Shown piece by piece: positions 42,469 through 51,068 of a stretch of DNA of 64,000 bases. The stretch covers positions 124,001 to 188,000 of the forward strand of contig NZ_AGFX01000037.1 in the NCBI RefSeq assembly GCF_000236805.1, read 5' to 3'. Source of the DNA: Paenibacillus peoriae KCTC 3763. GTDB lineage: Bacteria > Bacillota > Bacilli > Paenibacillales > Paenibacillaceae. Under the pieces are notes generated by a model, which was not told where the DNA came from, ran no database searches, and worked only from the letters and a program-made list of their open reading frames with translations. Both the position numbers and the translations under genes were made by a program. Numbering within the stretch: position 1 is the stretch's first letter; every line of letters begins with the position of its first letter.

Positions 42469-42894
42469 ATGCACGTTCGTTCCTTTCAATTAAGTGATGT
42501 GAATCCAGTAACGGAACTCATGCAAATTGCCTTGTCAGAGGAGTGCTACAAGGAGACGGTGGGCGCTTTTGCACGTCAGCTTTCGTGGGATTCCGGTTTG
42601 ATCGTCGTTGCGGAAGAAGAGGGAGAGATCGTTGGCGCCCTGATTGGCACGATTGATCAGAATCATGGTTGTTATTATCGTATTGCTGTTCACCCGGATC
42701 ATCGTCGGATGGGAATTGGCAAGTCGCTTGTGGAATCTATGGAGCAGCGTTTTCAGCAGCGTAAGGTTAGCCGTATTTTGGTTGCCGGGGACAAGCATAA
42801 CAGCGCGGCCATGCCTTTGTATGAGGCGATGGGCTACGGAGCGAGCCAGATTTTACAAACCTTTCAGAAACTCAGTATTTTGGCTCCGCATTAA
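42469..42894 (+). CDS. GNAT acetyltransferase
   Basis: A 141-residue single-domain GNAT protein (Acetyltransf_1). The acetyl-CoA loop reads IAVHPDHRRMGIGKSLVESME and the last part VAGDKHNSAAMPLYEAMGY. The substrate cannot be told from sequence; relatives include ribosomal protein, polyamine and antibiotic acetylases. AAAAGGGAG lies 10 bases before the ATG. A long upstream region with a cre-like element suggests its own promoter. Confidence 0.85.
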   Translation: MHVRSFQLSDVNPVTELMQIALSEECYKETVGAFARQLSWDSGLIVVAEEEGEIVGALIGTIDQNHGCYYRIAVHPDHRRMGIGKSLVESMEQRFQQRKVSRILVAGDKHNSAAMPLYEAMGYGASQILQTFQKLSILAPH

Positions 42895-43024
42895 TCGGCA
42901 ATCGATATAAAGAGAATTGAATATCTTTGAGGTTAAGACTTCCATTTAGAGCATATCTGAGTAACCGTTGCAATCGGGTACGGGATATGCTTTTCTATTT
43001 ATAGCAGGGTTAAGGAGGATTATT

Positions 43025-43609
43025 ATGGACGCTTTGGCTCCTTCGTCAGGCCCAGTGCCTTCACCGGGAACATCCAAACAAGCAGGTCGCTCTGGACACG
43101 TACGCGATTGGTTGATCACTCTTCTGATTGCGATGGTTGTCTTGCTGCTTCTGAACCTGTTCGTGTTTAATCTGTCCACGGTCAGGGGACACTCGATGCA
43201 GCCGACGCTCATGGAAAGCCAACATCTGTTCGTTAACAAGCTGGTTTACAATTTTCATGATCCGGGCAGGGGAGACATCGTAATTTTAAAAGATCCCGAC
43301 TCCAAGCCGGCCAGCCCGAGGTTTTTAGTGAAAAGAGTGATAGGCACTCCCGGGGACGTGATCCGGGTTGAACATAATCTTTTGTATGTGAACGGTAAGT
43401 TGCTAAATGAGCCTTACACCAGCTCCAGGGTAGAGGATGGTGATTACGGCCCTTTTACGGTGGAGCCGGGTCACTTTTTTGTCATGGGAGATAACCGCCA
43501 TACTGCTGCAAGCAAGGACAGTCGCTATTTTGGCAGCATTAAAGCTCAGGATTTGCTGGGGCGTGCAGAGTTTATATTTTGGCCGATAACCGAGTGGAAG
43601 TGGCTATGA
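43025..43609 (+). CDS. lepB: Type I signal peptidase
   Basis: A 194-residue SipS-type signal peptidase. A 35-residue cytoplasmic head rich in Pro and Ser precedes one TM helix (WLITLLIAMVVLLLLNLFVF). The catalytic Ser is in GHSMQPTL and the Lys in FLVKRVIGTPGD; GHFFVMGDNR and SKDSRYFG are boxes D and E. It cleaves secretory signal peptides on the outer face of the membrane. The ATG at 43025 follows AAGGAGG. Paenibacillus usually has several paralogues. Confidence 0.93.
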   Translation: MDALAPSSGPVPSPGTSKQAGRSGHVRDWLITLLIAMVVLLLLNLFVFNLSTVRGHSMQPTLMESQHLFVNKLVYNFHDPGRGDIVILKDPDSKPASPRFLVKRVIGTPGDVIRVEHNLLYVNGKLLNEPYTSSRVEDGDYGPFTVEPGHFFVMGDNRHTAASKDSRYFGSIKAQDLLGRAEFIFWPITEWKWL

Positions 43610-43711
43610 AGTGGCTATAGAGGCGATCGTTTGAAATCAATGCGGAACGCGTGTGAACCGATCAGGATCAAGATGGAGCAGACGGTCACGAATCAGGAAA
43701 GGAAGAGGAAT

Positions 43712-44149
43712 GTGAAAGAAGTGATGGTATATACCGATGGCGCTTGTTCGGGAAATCCGGGCCCCGGGGGTTGGGGTGTCGTTTTACTGTATGGAGAGCA
43801 TCGCAAGGAACTGTCTGGAGCCGAGAAAATGACAACAAATAACCGCATGGAGATCAGGTCCGTGATCGAAGCGCTGAAGCTGCTCAAGGAGCCTTGCCAT
43901 GTCAAAGTACACAGTGACTCTGCCTATGTCGTCAATTGCTTCAAGCAGGGCTGGATTAAGAATTGGCTCCGTAACGGCTGGCGCAACAGTAAAAATCAGC
44001 CTGTTGAAAATAAAGAGCTGTGGGAAGAACTGTGGGCACTGATGGGCAAGCATGAGGTTGAATATGTAAAGGTGAAGGGACACAGTGACAACGAGCTGAA
44101 CAATCACTGTGATTTCCTGGCGACCAGTGCTGTTAAAAATTTACGGTAG
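43712..44149 (+). CDS. rnhA: Ribonuclease HI
   Basis: A 145-residue RNase H1 that degrades RNA in RNA-DNA hybrids. Catalytic DEDD residues are in YTDGACSGNPGPGGWG, NNRMEIRSVIEAL, VHSDSAYVV and NELNNHCDFLA. A GTG start at 43712 puts the first Asp at position 9, as in other RNases HI, and AAAGGAAG lies 6 bases upstream. The frame is open for 27 codons further up (to a TTG at 43631), but that would give an atypical N-terminus without a ribosome site. It follows lepB by about 100 bp. Confidence 0.9.
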   Translation: MKEVMVYTDGACSGNPGPGGWGVVLLYGEHRKELSGAEKMTTNNRMEIRSVIEALKLLKEPCHVKVHSDSAYVVNCFKQGWIKNWLRNGWRNSKNQPVENKELWEELWALMGKHEVEYVKVKGHSDNELNNHCDFLATSAVKNLR

Positions 44150-44247
44150 CATCTGCTGCTATTTTCTGTTGAAATTTGAGTTAGAGAATTATTGCAAACT
44201 TCTCATACGAGCGATTGTGAAAGTAATGAAAGAGAGGTGAATATCGG

Positions 44248-45996
44248 ATGCAACGCGGACTGACTCGGACGGCTGCCGGAACCGCTTCGACCTGGGCATC
44301 ACTCAAGCAGGAAATCATTGAGGCGGCTCCGGGGCTAGGGATCGACTCCATCGGGTTCGCATCCGCCGACCCCTTTCTGTCTCTGAAAGCTATATTGGAA
44401 GAGCAACGGGCCAAAGGTTATGAATCCGGCTTTGAGGAGCCGGATATTGACAAGCGGATTTATCCGGAGCTGTATGGCTCACAGCCTGCATCCCTGATTG
44501 CCATTGCGGTGGCGTATCCTTCCAAAATGAAGAACCCGCCGAAGTCGGACAAGGGCAAGTACCGTGGCATTATGGCACGTTCGGCCTGGGGGAAGGATTA
44601 TCATCTTGTGCTGCGCGAGGCGATGGAAAAGCTTGAGGCTTTTATAAGTGAACGGGTGCCTGATGCGATAATGAAGAACATGGTGGATACCGGAGAATTG
44701 TCGGATCGAGCTGTAGCAGAACGCGCAGGTATTGGCTTTAGCGGTAAAAACACAATGATGATCTCGCCGACGCTGGGATCGTGGATTTATCTGGGCGAAT
44801 TGCTGACGAATATTCCTTTTCAACCCGATGAACCGGTCACGGATGGGTGCGGGGAATGCACCAAATGTCTGGATGCGTGTCCTACGGGCGCGCTTGTGGG
44901 ACCGGGGCAGCTGAATGCCCGGCGATGTGTTTCCTTTTTGACACAAACGAAAGGCTTTCTGGATGAAGAGTTTATGCTAAAAATAGGAAATCGGCTGTAC
45001 GGATGTGATACCTGCCAAATGGTATGTCCCAAAAATCGGGGCCTCAACTGGGATCATCATCCTGAGCTTGCACCCGATCCCGAAATTGTGAAGCCGCTGC
45101 TGCTGCCTTTGCTGGATTTGAGCAATCGTGAATTCAAGGAACGGTTTGGTCAAAGCGCGGCAGCCTGGCGAGGGAAAAAGCCGATTCAGCGCAATGCGAT
45201 TATCGGGTTGGGCAATTTCAAGGATATCAGTGCCGTACCCAAGCTGACGGAGGTTCTGTTGGATGATCCACGCCCCGAGCTTCGGGGCACGGCGGCTTGG
45301 GCTTTGAGCCGAATAGGAGGGGAAAACGCTATGACAGCGATCAAGCAAGCATCTGAGAAGGAACAACATGAGCAAGTACGCGAAATGATCGCGCAGGCGC
45401 ATTCCAAACTGGAGGAGCAACAGCAAGCAGAACAGCAAAAGGTCTCTGAATTATCAAATTCAGAAGCAACGGCCGTGGATTCACAGGGTCCAACCACCAT
45501 TTACTATGATGAAATGGAGACCCCTGTGGGCACTTTGACGTTGTGCGCAACGGATCGGGGGCTGTGTCGAATAGAGTTTGGCGTTTTTTATGCGAAGGAG
45601 GCACTGCTTCAGCAATGGGCCCGGACGTGGGTCGGAGAATATGTCTACGTGCAGGAACCGGAAAAGCTGCGCGAGGCCACGGATCAACTGCGTGAATATT
45701 TTGCCGGAGAACGACGGGAATTCAGTATAGCCTTTGATTTGAGAGGGGTTCCCTTCCAAGAGCAGGTATGGCGTGCACTGCAAAATATTCCGTATGGACA
45801 GAGCGTCTCCTACAAGGATATTGCGGAGTCCATCGGACGTGCCAAAGCCGTACGCGCAGTCGGCGATGCGAGCAACAAAAATCCGCTGCCCATCTTGATT
45901 CCATGTCACCGGATATCAGGTGCAAACGGAAGCCTGGTCGGTTATGCCGGAGGCCTGCAAATCAAGACAAAGCTACTGGATTTGGAAAAAGAATAA
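44248..45996 (+). CDS. queG: Fusion: epoxyqueuosine reductase QueG + O6-alkylguanine-DNA alkyltransferase
   Basis: One 582-residue chain with two enzymes. Residues 1-390 are QueG, the cobalamin and iron-sulfur enzyme that makes queuosine in tRNA: catalytic Asp in MVDTGELSDRA (about 149), clusters CGECTKCLDACP (about 202) and CDTCQMVCP (about 254), then HEAT-like repeats (about 310-390). A Gln/Glu-rich linker follows. Residues 420-580 are a complete methylated-DNA-protein cysteine methyltransferase with acceptor Cys in LIPCHRISGANGSLVGYAGG. QueG is normally about 380 residues and separate. No stop or frameshift lies between the parts. AGAGGTG precedes the ATG. Confidence 0.93.
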   Translation: MQRGLTRTAAGTASTWASLKQEIIEAAPGLGIDSIGFASADPFLSLKAILEEQRAKGYESGFEEPDIDKRIYPELYGSQPASLIAIAVAYPSKMKNPPKSDKGKYRGIMARSAWGKDYHLVLREAMEKLEAFISERVPDAIMKNMVDTGELSDRAVAERAGIGFSGKNTMMISPTLGSWIYLGELLTNIPFQPDEPVTDGCGECTKCLDACPTGALVGPGQLNARRCVSFLTQTKGFLDEEFMLKIGNRLYGCDTCQMVCPKNRGLNWDHHPELAPDPEIVKPLLLPLLDLSNREFKERFGQSAAAWRGKKPIQRNAIIGLGNFKDISAVPKLTEVLLDDPRPELRGTAAWALSRIGGENAMTAIKQASEKEQHEQVREMIAQAHSKLEEQQQAEQQKVSELSNSEATAVDSQGPTTIYYDEMETPVGTLTLCATDRGLCRIEFGVFYAKEALLQQWARTWVGEYVYVQEPEKLREATDQLREYFAGERREFSIAFDLRGVPFQEQVWRALQNIPYGQSVSYKDIAESIGRAKAVRAVGDASNKNPLPILIPCHRISGANGSLVGYAGGLQIKTKLLDLEKE

Positions 45997-46103
45997 GGAC
46001 ATATGTTTGCAAATTGTGATTTGCTAGCTGTCCCATGTTTTGCTATGATAGGTTCGTGTGTAATGCATGATGATTCATATAAATATACAGAGGTGACGAC
46101 TTC

Positions 46104-46358
46104 GTGGTGTGGAATATTGTCATTCCGATTATTACCCTGATTGTTGGTTTGGTTGGGGGATTTTTCATCGGTGCTTATTATCTTCGCAAACAGCTTGAGA
46201 AGATGCAGAACGACCCTGAAACGCTGCAAAAAATGGCCAAGCAGATGGGTTACAACCTGAATGGAAAACAAATGCAGAAGGCTCAGCAGATGATGAAGAA
46301 CCAGCAGTTCTCCAAAAATCAGCCTAGTGCGCGTAAAAATCAGGGCCGTCGGAAATAA
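46104..46358 (+). CDS. yneF: YneF family (UPF0154) small membrane protein
   Basis: An 84-residue protein with one N-terminal TM helix (IVIPIITLIVGLVGGFFIGAYYLRKQLEKM) followed by the family core NDPETLQKMAKQMGYNLNGKQMQKAQQMMK and a basic tail. The family is universal in Bacillales but its function is unknown. It starts at a GTG at 46104, 8 bases after AGAGGTG. It lies between the QueG-Ogt fusion and folE on the same strand. Confidence 0.9.
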   Translation: MVWNIVIPIITLIVGLVGGFFIGAYYLRKQLEKMQNDPETLQKMAKQMGYNLNGKQMQKAQQMMKNQQFSKNQPSARKNQGRRK

Positions 46359-46412
46359 TGAGCAACGTGAGCACGGATGTCGCATGAGGTTGCTGCATAG
46401 AGGAGGATTACT

Positions 46413-47006
46413 GTGGCTGGCGTAAAAGATTATATTAACCGCAAAGCTGCGGATAACCGGGATAAAATCGAGTACCATGTGGAGCAGATTTTACAACTGA
46501 TCGGTGAAGACCCCAAGCGTGAAGGGCTGTTGGAAACACCGGCACGCGTAGCGCGCATGTATGAGGAAATATTTGCGGGTTATGAGGTTGATCCCCGGGA
46601 TGCGCTGGGTGTGACATTCGATGAGAATCACGAGGAGCTTGTGATTGTGAAGGACATCGTCTATTACAGCCAGTGTGAGCATCATATGGCTCCTTTCTTC
46701 GGAAAAGTGCATATCGGCTATGTACCCAGCGGCAAAATTGTAGGATTGAGCAAGCTTGCCCGTCTGGTAGAGGCTGTGACCCGCCGCTTGCAAGTTCAGG
46801 AGCGGATTACATCACAGATCGCGGATATTCTGGATGAAACGGTTTCTCCTCACGGGGTAATGGTGGTTGTAGAAGGCGAACATCTGTGTATGTGTGCAAG
46901 AGGTGTCAAAAAGCCGGGCAGTAAAACGGTAACATCTGCGGTACGCGGCTCATTCCGTAATGATGCAGCACAACGGGCAGAATTCCTGTCCCTGATCAAG
47001 GAATGA
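46413..47006 (+). CDS. folE: GTP cyclohydrolase I
   Basis: A 197-residue type IA enzyme that converts GTP to dihydroneopterin triphosphate for folate, and also starts the queuosine precursor route. Zinc ligands are in [20 protein letters not shown] and [14 protein letters not shown]; the active-site run [22 protein letters not shown] is intact. GTG start at 46413, 6 bases after GAGGAGGA. It follows yneF by 54 bp, placing it near queG; a functional link through queuosine is possible. Confidence 0.95.
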   Translation: MAGVKDYINRKAADNRDKIEYHVEQILQLIGEDPKREGLLETPARVARMYEEIFAGYEVDPRDALGVTFDENHEELVIVKDIVYYSQCEHHMAPFFGKVHIGYVPSGKIVGLSKLARLVEAVTRRLQVQERITSQIADILDETVSPHGVMVVVEGEHLCMCARGVKKPGSKTVTSAVRGSFRNDAAQRAEFLSLIKE

Positions 47007-47035
47007 TCGAAGACGGCTTGACGGTTATGTGATGA

Positions 47036-47074
47036 AAAAGGGTGGTTTACGCATAGGCGTAGCCACCCTTTTTT
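47036..47074. terminator. Terminator of folE
   Basis: AAAAAGGGTGG and CCACCCTTTTT form an 11-bp stem with a 17-base loop that can pair partly (TACGC/GCGTA), followed by T. Confidence 0.9.
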
Positions 47075-47203
47075 GCTAACACTCTTTTTGCTAACATAGG
47101 AAAAGACGGGTGGACTGATGCAACATTCAACAACGCAGCATAGCTGCCTTAACATTTACGATTAGCCTGTGCATAACAGTGATTTTAAGATAGGGGATAC
47201 CAT

Positions 47204-48049
47204 ATGGAGAACGTACATAGCTCAGCAGATAAAACAACATCTTTGCCTGATTTGCAATGGTATGAAGCGCCGCTTATGGACAACCGGGCGGACGTTTTGT
47301 CTCCGCTGGCCTGGGAGGAGCTGGCCTGTCGGCAAGTTGGAAAAGGAGCTGCGCCTGTTTTGCATCTGTGGCGGCATCCGTCTGCGCTGGTCATCGGTCA
47401 CCGGGACCGCAGGCTTCCATACGCGCCGCAGGCGATGGAGCGCGTGCGCAGCGCGGGAACCTCAGTATGCGTGCGTCCCTCGGGCGGAGCAGCCGTCATG
47501 CTGGACAGGGGGGTACTGAACCTGTCCCTGATCCTGCCGAATCCGCAGCGGGCGATTAGCCTGAATGAGGATTTCCGGCTCATGGCGGGGCTGATTGCCG
47601 ATGCGCTGGCCCCGTGGTCTGCCGAGGCGCAGACCGGGGAAATCACCGGGTCTTTCTGTCCCGGTGATTACGATGTCAGCGTCCTAGGCCGCAAGTTTTG
47701 CGGCATTGCGCAGCGACGTCAAGCCAAGGCGTATATCATCACGGCTTTCGTGATGATTGAGGGCAGTGGTGCAGAGCGTGCCCAGGCGGTGCAGCAGTTT
47801 TATGCGGCGGCAGCCGGAGATATGCCGGCTGGGGTGCCGCAGCCGGATTATCCACGGGTAAATCCGGCAACGATGGGTAGCCTGGCAGAGCTGGCTGGGG
47901 TGCCATCTGTTGAGGCCTATACGGCATCTCTGCGCCGGGTGATCGAAAGCCGGGCTACGATTTTGCCTGTCGATGGCTCGCTAGCGCAGCCGCAAGGATT
48001 GGCAGAGCAAATGGCTGCTCTTAGGGAACGATACGACTCACAAGTATAG
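47204..48049 (+). CDS. lipL: Octanoyl-[GcvH]:protein N-octanoyltransferase
   Basis: A 281-residue BPL/LPL-fold protein. The catalytic Cys lies in GSFCPGDYDVSVLGRKFCG at about residue 151, matching Cys150 of B. subtilis LipL. RPSGGAAVMLDRGVLNLSL and KAYIITAFVMIEG are family motifs. LipL moves octanoyl from GcvH to E2 subunits of 2-oxoacid dehydrogenases in the Bacillales lipoylation route. The gene is unusually GC-rich (about 47.28-47.96 kb). The ATG at 47204 follows AGGGGA. It stands alone. Confidence 0.85.
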   Translation: MENVHSSADKTTSLPDLQWYEAPLMDNRADVLSPLAWEELACRQVGKGAAPVLHLWRHPSALVIGHRDRRLPYAPQAMERVRSAGTSVCVRPSGGAAVMLDRGVLNLSLILPNPQRAISLNEDFRLMAGLIADALAPWSAEAQTGEITGSFCPGDYDVSVLGRKFCGIAQRRQAKAYIITAFVMIEGSGAERAQAVQQFYAAAAGDMPAGVPQPDYPRVNPATMGSLAELAGVPSVEAYTASLRRVIESRATILPVDGSLAQPQGLAEQMAALRERYDSQV

Positions 48050-48071
48050 TGTAGAAAATGAATTTAGCTCA

Positions 48072-48127
48072 CTAGCTTACATGAAACCTAGCTCATATGA
48101 AACTTAGTTCACATGGCACTTAGCTTA
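48072..48127 (+). repeat. 16-bp tandem repeat, about 3.5 copies
   Basis: Units start at 48072, 48088, 48104 and (partial) 48120: CTAGCTTACATGAAAC, CTAGCTCATATGAAAC, TTAGTTCACATGGCAC, then TTAGCTTA. The array fills the gap between the lipL stop and the end of the long SOD gene and runs into the last codon of the SOD. It is probably a minisatellite. Confidence 0.7.
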
Positions 48128-49489
48128 GAAGGGCAGCCATCTCAGCTTGGAGGCCTGAGCGTAGCGCTCTTCCACCGCAGGCCAGTTGACGACATGCCAC
48201 CAGTCTTCGATGTATTTGTTGCGCTCGTTCTGATGCTTTAAGTAATAGGCGTGTTCCCACACATCAATCGCCAGCAGCGGAATGGACTCCCATTGAGTCA
48301 GGTTCTGGTGCTTTTCGGCCTGCAAAATTTCAAGCCGTCCCGCACGCGGACTCCACACCAGGATCGCCCAGCCGCCTCCTTCAACCTTTTCGGCTGCCGA
48401 ACTGAATTGCTTCTTGAATGCATCGTAGCTGCCAAAATCCTTTTTGATCTGCTCAGCCAGCGGCCCGCTTGGTTTTCCGCCGCCTTTGGGGCTCATAATC
48501 GTCCAAAAAAGAGTATGCAGATAATGGCCCGCACCGTTAAAAGCCAGTTCCCGCTCCCAGTGCTTTACAAGGCTAAAATCACCTGTTTTCCGGGCCTCTT
48601 CCAGCTTCTTCTCTGCTATATTCAAATCATTCACATAGCTCAAATGATGCTTGTCATGGTGAATACGCATCGTCTTTTCATCAATGTACGGCTCAAGCGC
48701 GTTATAGGGGTAGGGGAGTGGTGGCAACCGATGTCCCCCAATAGGAACTGAGCGACCGGGGGAAGCTTTTTCCGTTGCCGAGGGCTGTGTCTGACCGGAT
48801 TGAACGCCCATGGACGCCCATGTGCCTTCTCCCCGTATGCCCGCCTGTCGCTCTCGAAACGCATCCTCAGGGTAGTGCTCCCCCTCCGCTGCCACATGAT
48901 ACAATCCAGCCGCCCGTTCGATGGAGCCAGGCTCTTGAAAGGGGGTGGTCGAGATCAGGAAATATTGGCTTTCATGGGCCGCGTGCAGCACAATTCCGGC
49001 GGATCTGGGCTGCTGTCGTAATGCAAGACTGTGCTCGCCCAGCAGGCCAAGCTGGCGAACATATTCCTGTGACTGACGGTTTGCAGTTTGCAGCAAACCG
49101 TCCAGCCGGCGATGTAGATCTTGCGAGACAGTCTTTGGCAATGACACCTCTCCAGATGACGACGCCTCACCCTGTTCCCTCGACTGTCCAGAATGTTCAG
49201 CCAGTTCGTGTGTGTGTGCTTCTGGAGCAGCCGATTTCTGCTCTCCTGAGTCCTGCCACGCCTGAGCCGCCGGATCGAGGGCGCTCCGCTGCTCTTCAAG
49301 CAGTTCTACAGCAGCACGTTCAGTCTGTTCAAATACGGTTCGCCAATCATCGAGCAGCTGCACATATGCAGGCTCAAGCCCCTCGGTAGCGGACTTAATC
49401 ACTTCCACATGCCAACTTTCCTGCTGCTTCCAATGCCGGATTTCTTCCAGCACGCGCAAGGGCAGAAAAGACCCATAATTACTCAGCAT
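48125..49489 (-). CDS. Long superoxide dismutase with DUF2935-like N-terminus
   Basis: A 454-residue protein. The C-terminal part (about 245-450) is an Fe/Mn SOD with ligands in RIHHDKHHLSYV, GHYLHTLFW and [11 protein letters not shown]. The N-terminal 215 residues begin LPLRVLEEIRHWKQQESWHVEVI and contain LHAAHESQYFL, which resembles DUF2935 helical-bundle domains and could bind metal through its His and Glu. A Glu/Gln/Ser-rich linker is inserted. B. subtilis SodF is a shorter analogue. The ATG at 49489 follows GGGAGG. No signal peptide is seen. It may be a spore or stress SOD; this is inference. Confidence 0.88.
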   Translation of the reverse strand: MLSNYGSFLPLRVLEEIRHWKQQESWHVEVIKSATEGLEPAYVQLLDDWRTVFEQTERAAVELLEEQRSALDPAAQAWQDSGEQKSAAPEAHTHELAEHSGQSREQGEASSSGEVSLPKTVSQDLHRRLDGLLQTANRQSQEYVRQLGLLGEHSLALRQQPRSAGIVLHAAHESQYFLISTTPFQEPGSIERAAGLYHVAAEGEHYPEDAFRERQAGIRGEGTWASMGVQSGQTQPSATEKASPGRSVPIGGHRLPPLPYPYNALEPYIDEKTMRIHHDKHHLSYVNDLNIAEKKLEEARKTGDFSLVKHWERELAFNGAGHYLHTLFWTIMSPKGGGKPSGPLAEQIKKDFGSYDAFKKQFSSAAEKVEGGGWAILVWSPRAGRLEILQAEKHQNLTQWESIPLLAIDVWEHAYYLKHQNERNKYIEDWWHVVNWPAVEERYAQASKLRWLPF

Positions 49490-49651
49490 TGTTTTTACCT
49501 CCCGTATCCCGCTATGGATATCCGGGTTGGAGAAAGAATCTGCCCCGGATGCATACGTACCCATTATATTCGCCGCCTCATCGGGAATATGTCTACAAAC
49601 TCCCTCTATCAGATACCCATGTCATACAAAATCATGAATGCCATTGGACGC

Positions 49652-49703
49652 AAAAAAAGAAGCCTGACTAAGGCACGAGCTAAGCGTCCATAATCAGGCT
49701 TCT
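49652..49703 (-). terminator. Terminator of the 49733 hydrolase
   Basis: AGAAGCCTGA and TCAGGCTTCT are inverted over a 26-base loop; on the minus strand seven T follow. Confidence 0.8.
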
Positions 49704-49732
49704 CCATATCATTTCATTACTGCACCATTTTA

Positions 49733-50770
49733 TTACTTGGCAGCCGTTTGCTTATTCGCATTAGCGACGGTCTTCTTGTCCTCTAGCTCCTGCACACTGC
49801 TTAAAAACGTTGATACCCGCCGCAAATATTCACGTGGATGCTCTCTGAAAATCAGCTCATGCAGTCCATTTTTGACAATCCACACACTGGAAAGCGGATT
49901 GGTCTGATTGGCAGCAAGCTTTTCCGCAATGGGATAAGGCGCTTTTTCATCCTGTGTACCATGCACAAACATGATCGGGAACGGATAGTTTTCCTTTTTG
50001 ACTTCCTGATATGGAATCTGATGCAAACTGGTGCCGTTCAAGACCGGAAACAGCAACTCCAGAATTTCCAAAGATGGATGGCGTGGCAAATCAATTTGAT
50101 TATGAATGTTATGGTATAGCGTATCTGGTTCCAGCAGGAAGGTGCTGTCCAAAATCATCGCGTCCACATCCTTGGTTTGCAAGCCCGCCTGCAGGGCGGT
50201 TCCTGCCCCCATCGAGAAGCCCCATACAATAATCTCCGATGAGCCGCGTTGCTTCGCAAGCTGGATCGCCCCTAGAAGCTGCTGGGATTCCGCTTTGCCT
50301 CCGGTCGCGACTGCTTTGCTGTTTTGGGATGCGAATCCATAATCGAACATAACCACATTAAAGTTCAAACGATGGGCATAGTGCGCCAGATCATACATGG
50401 GAATCCAGCTTTCTTCGCGATTGGCCCCATAACCATGGCTGAAAATAATCGTTTTCCGCGATTGATTTGCCGGGATGTACCAGCCTTGCACCATGCGGCT
50501 GCCGTCCTTGGCGGGGAAGCTGACGTCCTCATAGGCCATTCCCTTCGCCTGCATCGGGTTGGAGTACAGCGGCGCCACAGTTGGATTCGTCAGTACCCAT
50601 GCGATGTAGGCGTGCAGGGCAATAAAACAAAACAACAGAAAAAATACAACCGATAGCAGCAGCGCAATCACAATGTGCTTGAACCGCAGCATACGGGAAT
50701 TAATCAGTGGGATGGACGGCTCCTGAACAGCGGTTTGTAGCTGTGAGCTGCGCTGGGATGTCGAAATCAT
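49733..50770 (-). CDS. Membrane-anchored alpha/beta hydrolase (S33-like)
   Basis: A 345-residue protein. Residues about 30-58 form one TM helix (IVIALLLSVVFFLLFCFIALHAY), so the catalytic domain is probably outside the membrane or tethered to it. The hydrolase domain has FSHGYGANRE, the nucleophile elbow WGFSMGAGTA and a late FVHGTQDEKAP and NGLHEL with the acid and His. It resembles Bacillus YqkD-type proteins of unknown substrate. The ATG at 50770 follows AAGGAGG. Monocistronic. Confidence 0.87.
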   Translation of the reverse strand: MISTSQRSSQLQTAVQEPSIPLINSRMLRFKHIVIALLLSVVFFLLFCFIALHAYIAWVLTNPTVAPLYSNPMQAKGMAYEDVSFPAKDGSRMVQGWYIPANQSRKTIIFSHGYGANREESWIPMYDLAHYAHRLNFNVVMFDYGFASQNSKAVATGGKAESQQLLGAIQLAKQRGSSEIIVWGFSMGAGTALQAGLQTKDVDAMILDSTFLLEPDTLYHNIHNQIDLPRHPSLEILELLFPVLNGTSLHQIPYQEVKKENYPFPIMFVHGTQDEKAPYPIAEKLAANQTNPLSSVWIVKNGLHELIFREHPREYLRRVSTFLSSVQELEDKKTVANANKQTAAK

Positions 50771-50980
50771 GTAAGAGCCTCCTTATAAAAAATTGAGCTT
50801 CATGCTATAGAATTTAGGTACAAATTCACTTGAAAATGATAGTGTATGTCCATATTGATACCTATTATCGTATGATGGTGATTATACAAAGTCAACGCCT
50901 GTACCGGAAAAGTAAAAATGATGCAAAGAATTGTCGATGTTTGTTCTTTTTCTGTAATATAGCTGTCACAAAAACATCGG

Positions 50981-51010
50981 TTTACAGTAGCCGCGAGTAT
51001 TCTATATAAT
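50981..51010 (+). promoter_or_regulatory. SigmaA-type promoter of the IclR gene
   Basis: TTTACA at 50981-50986 and TATAAT at 51005-51010 are 18 bp apart. The 298-bp gap upstream shows nothing else I can name. Confidence 0.5.
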
Positions 51011-51068
51011 TTATGTAACCATGTTTCATGGTGTGAAACGAAAATGGATACAAGGGGAGCGGTTCACG

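Noticed and set aside
48072-48127. CRISPR array
   Set aside because: The repeats are head-to-tail with no spacers, only 16 bp long and imperfect; no cas genes are nearby.
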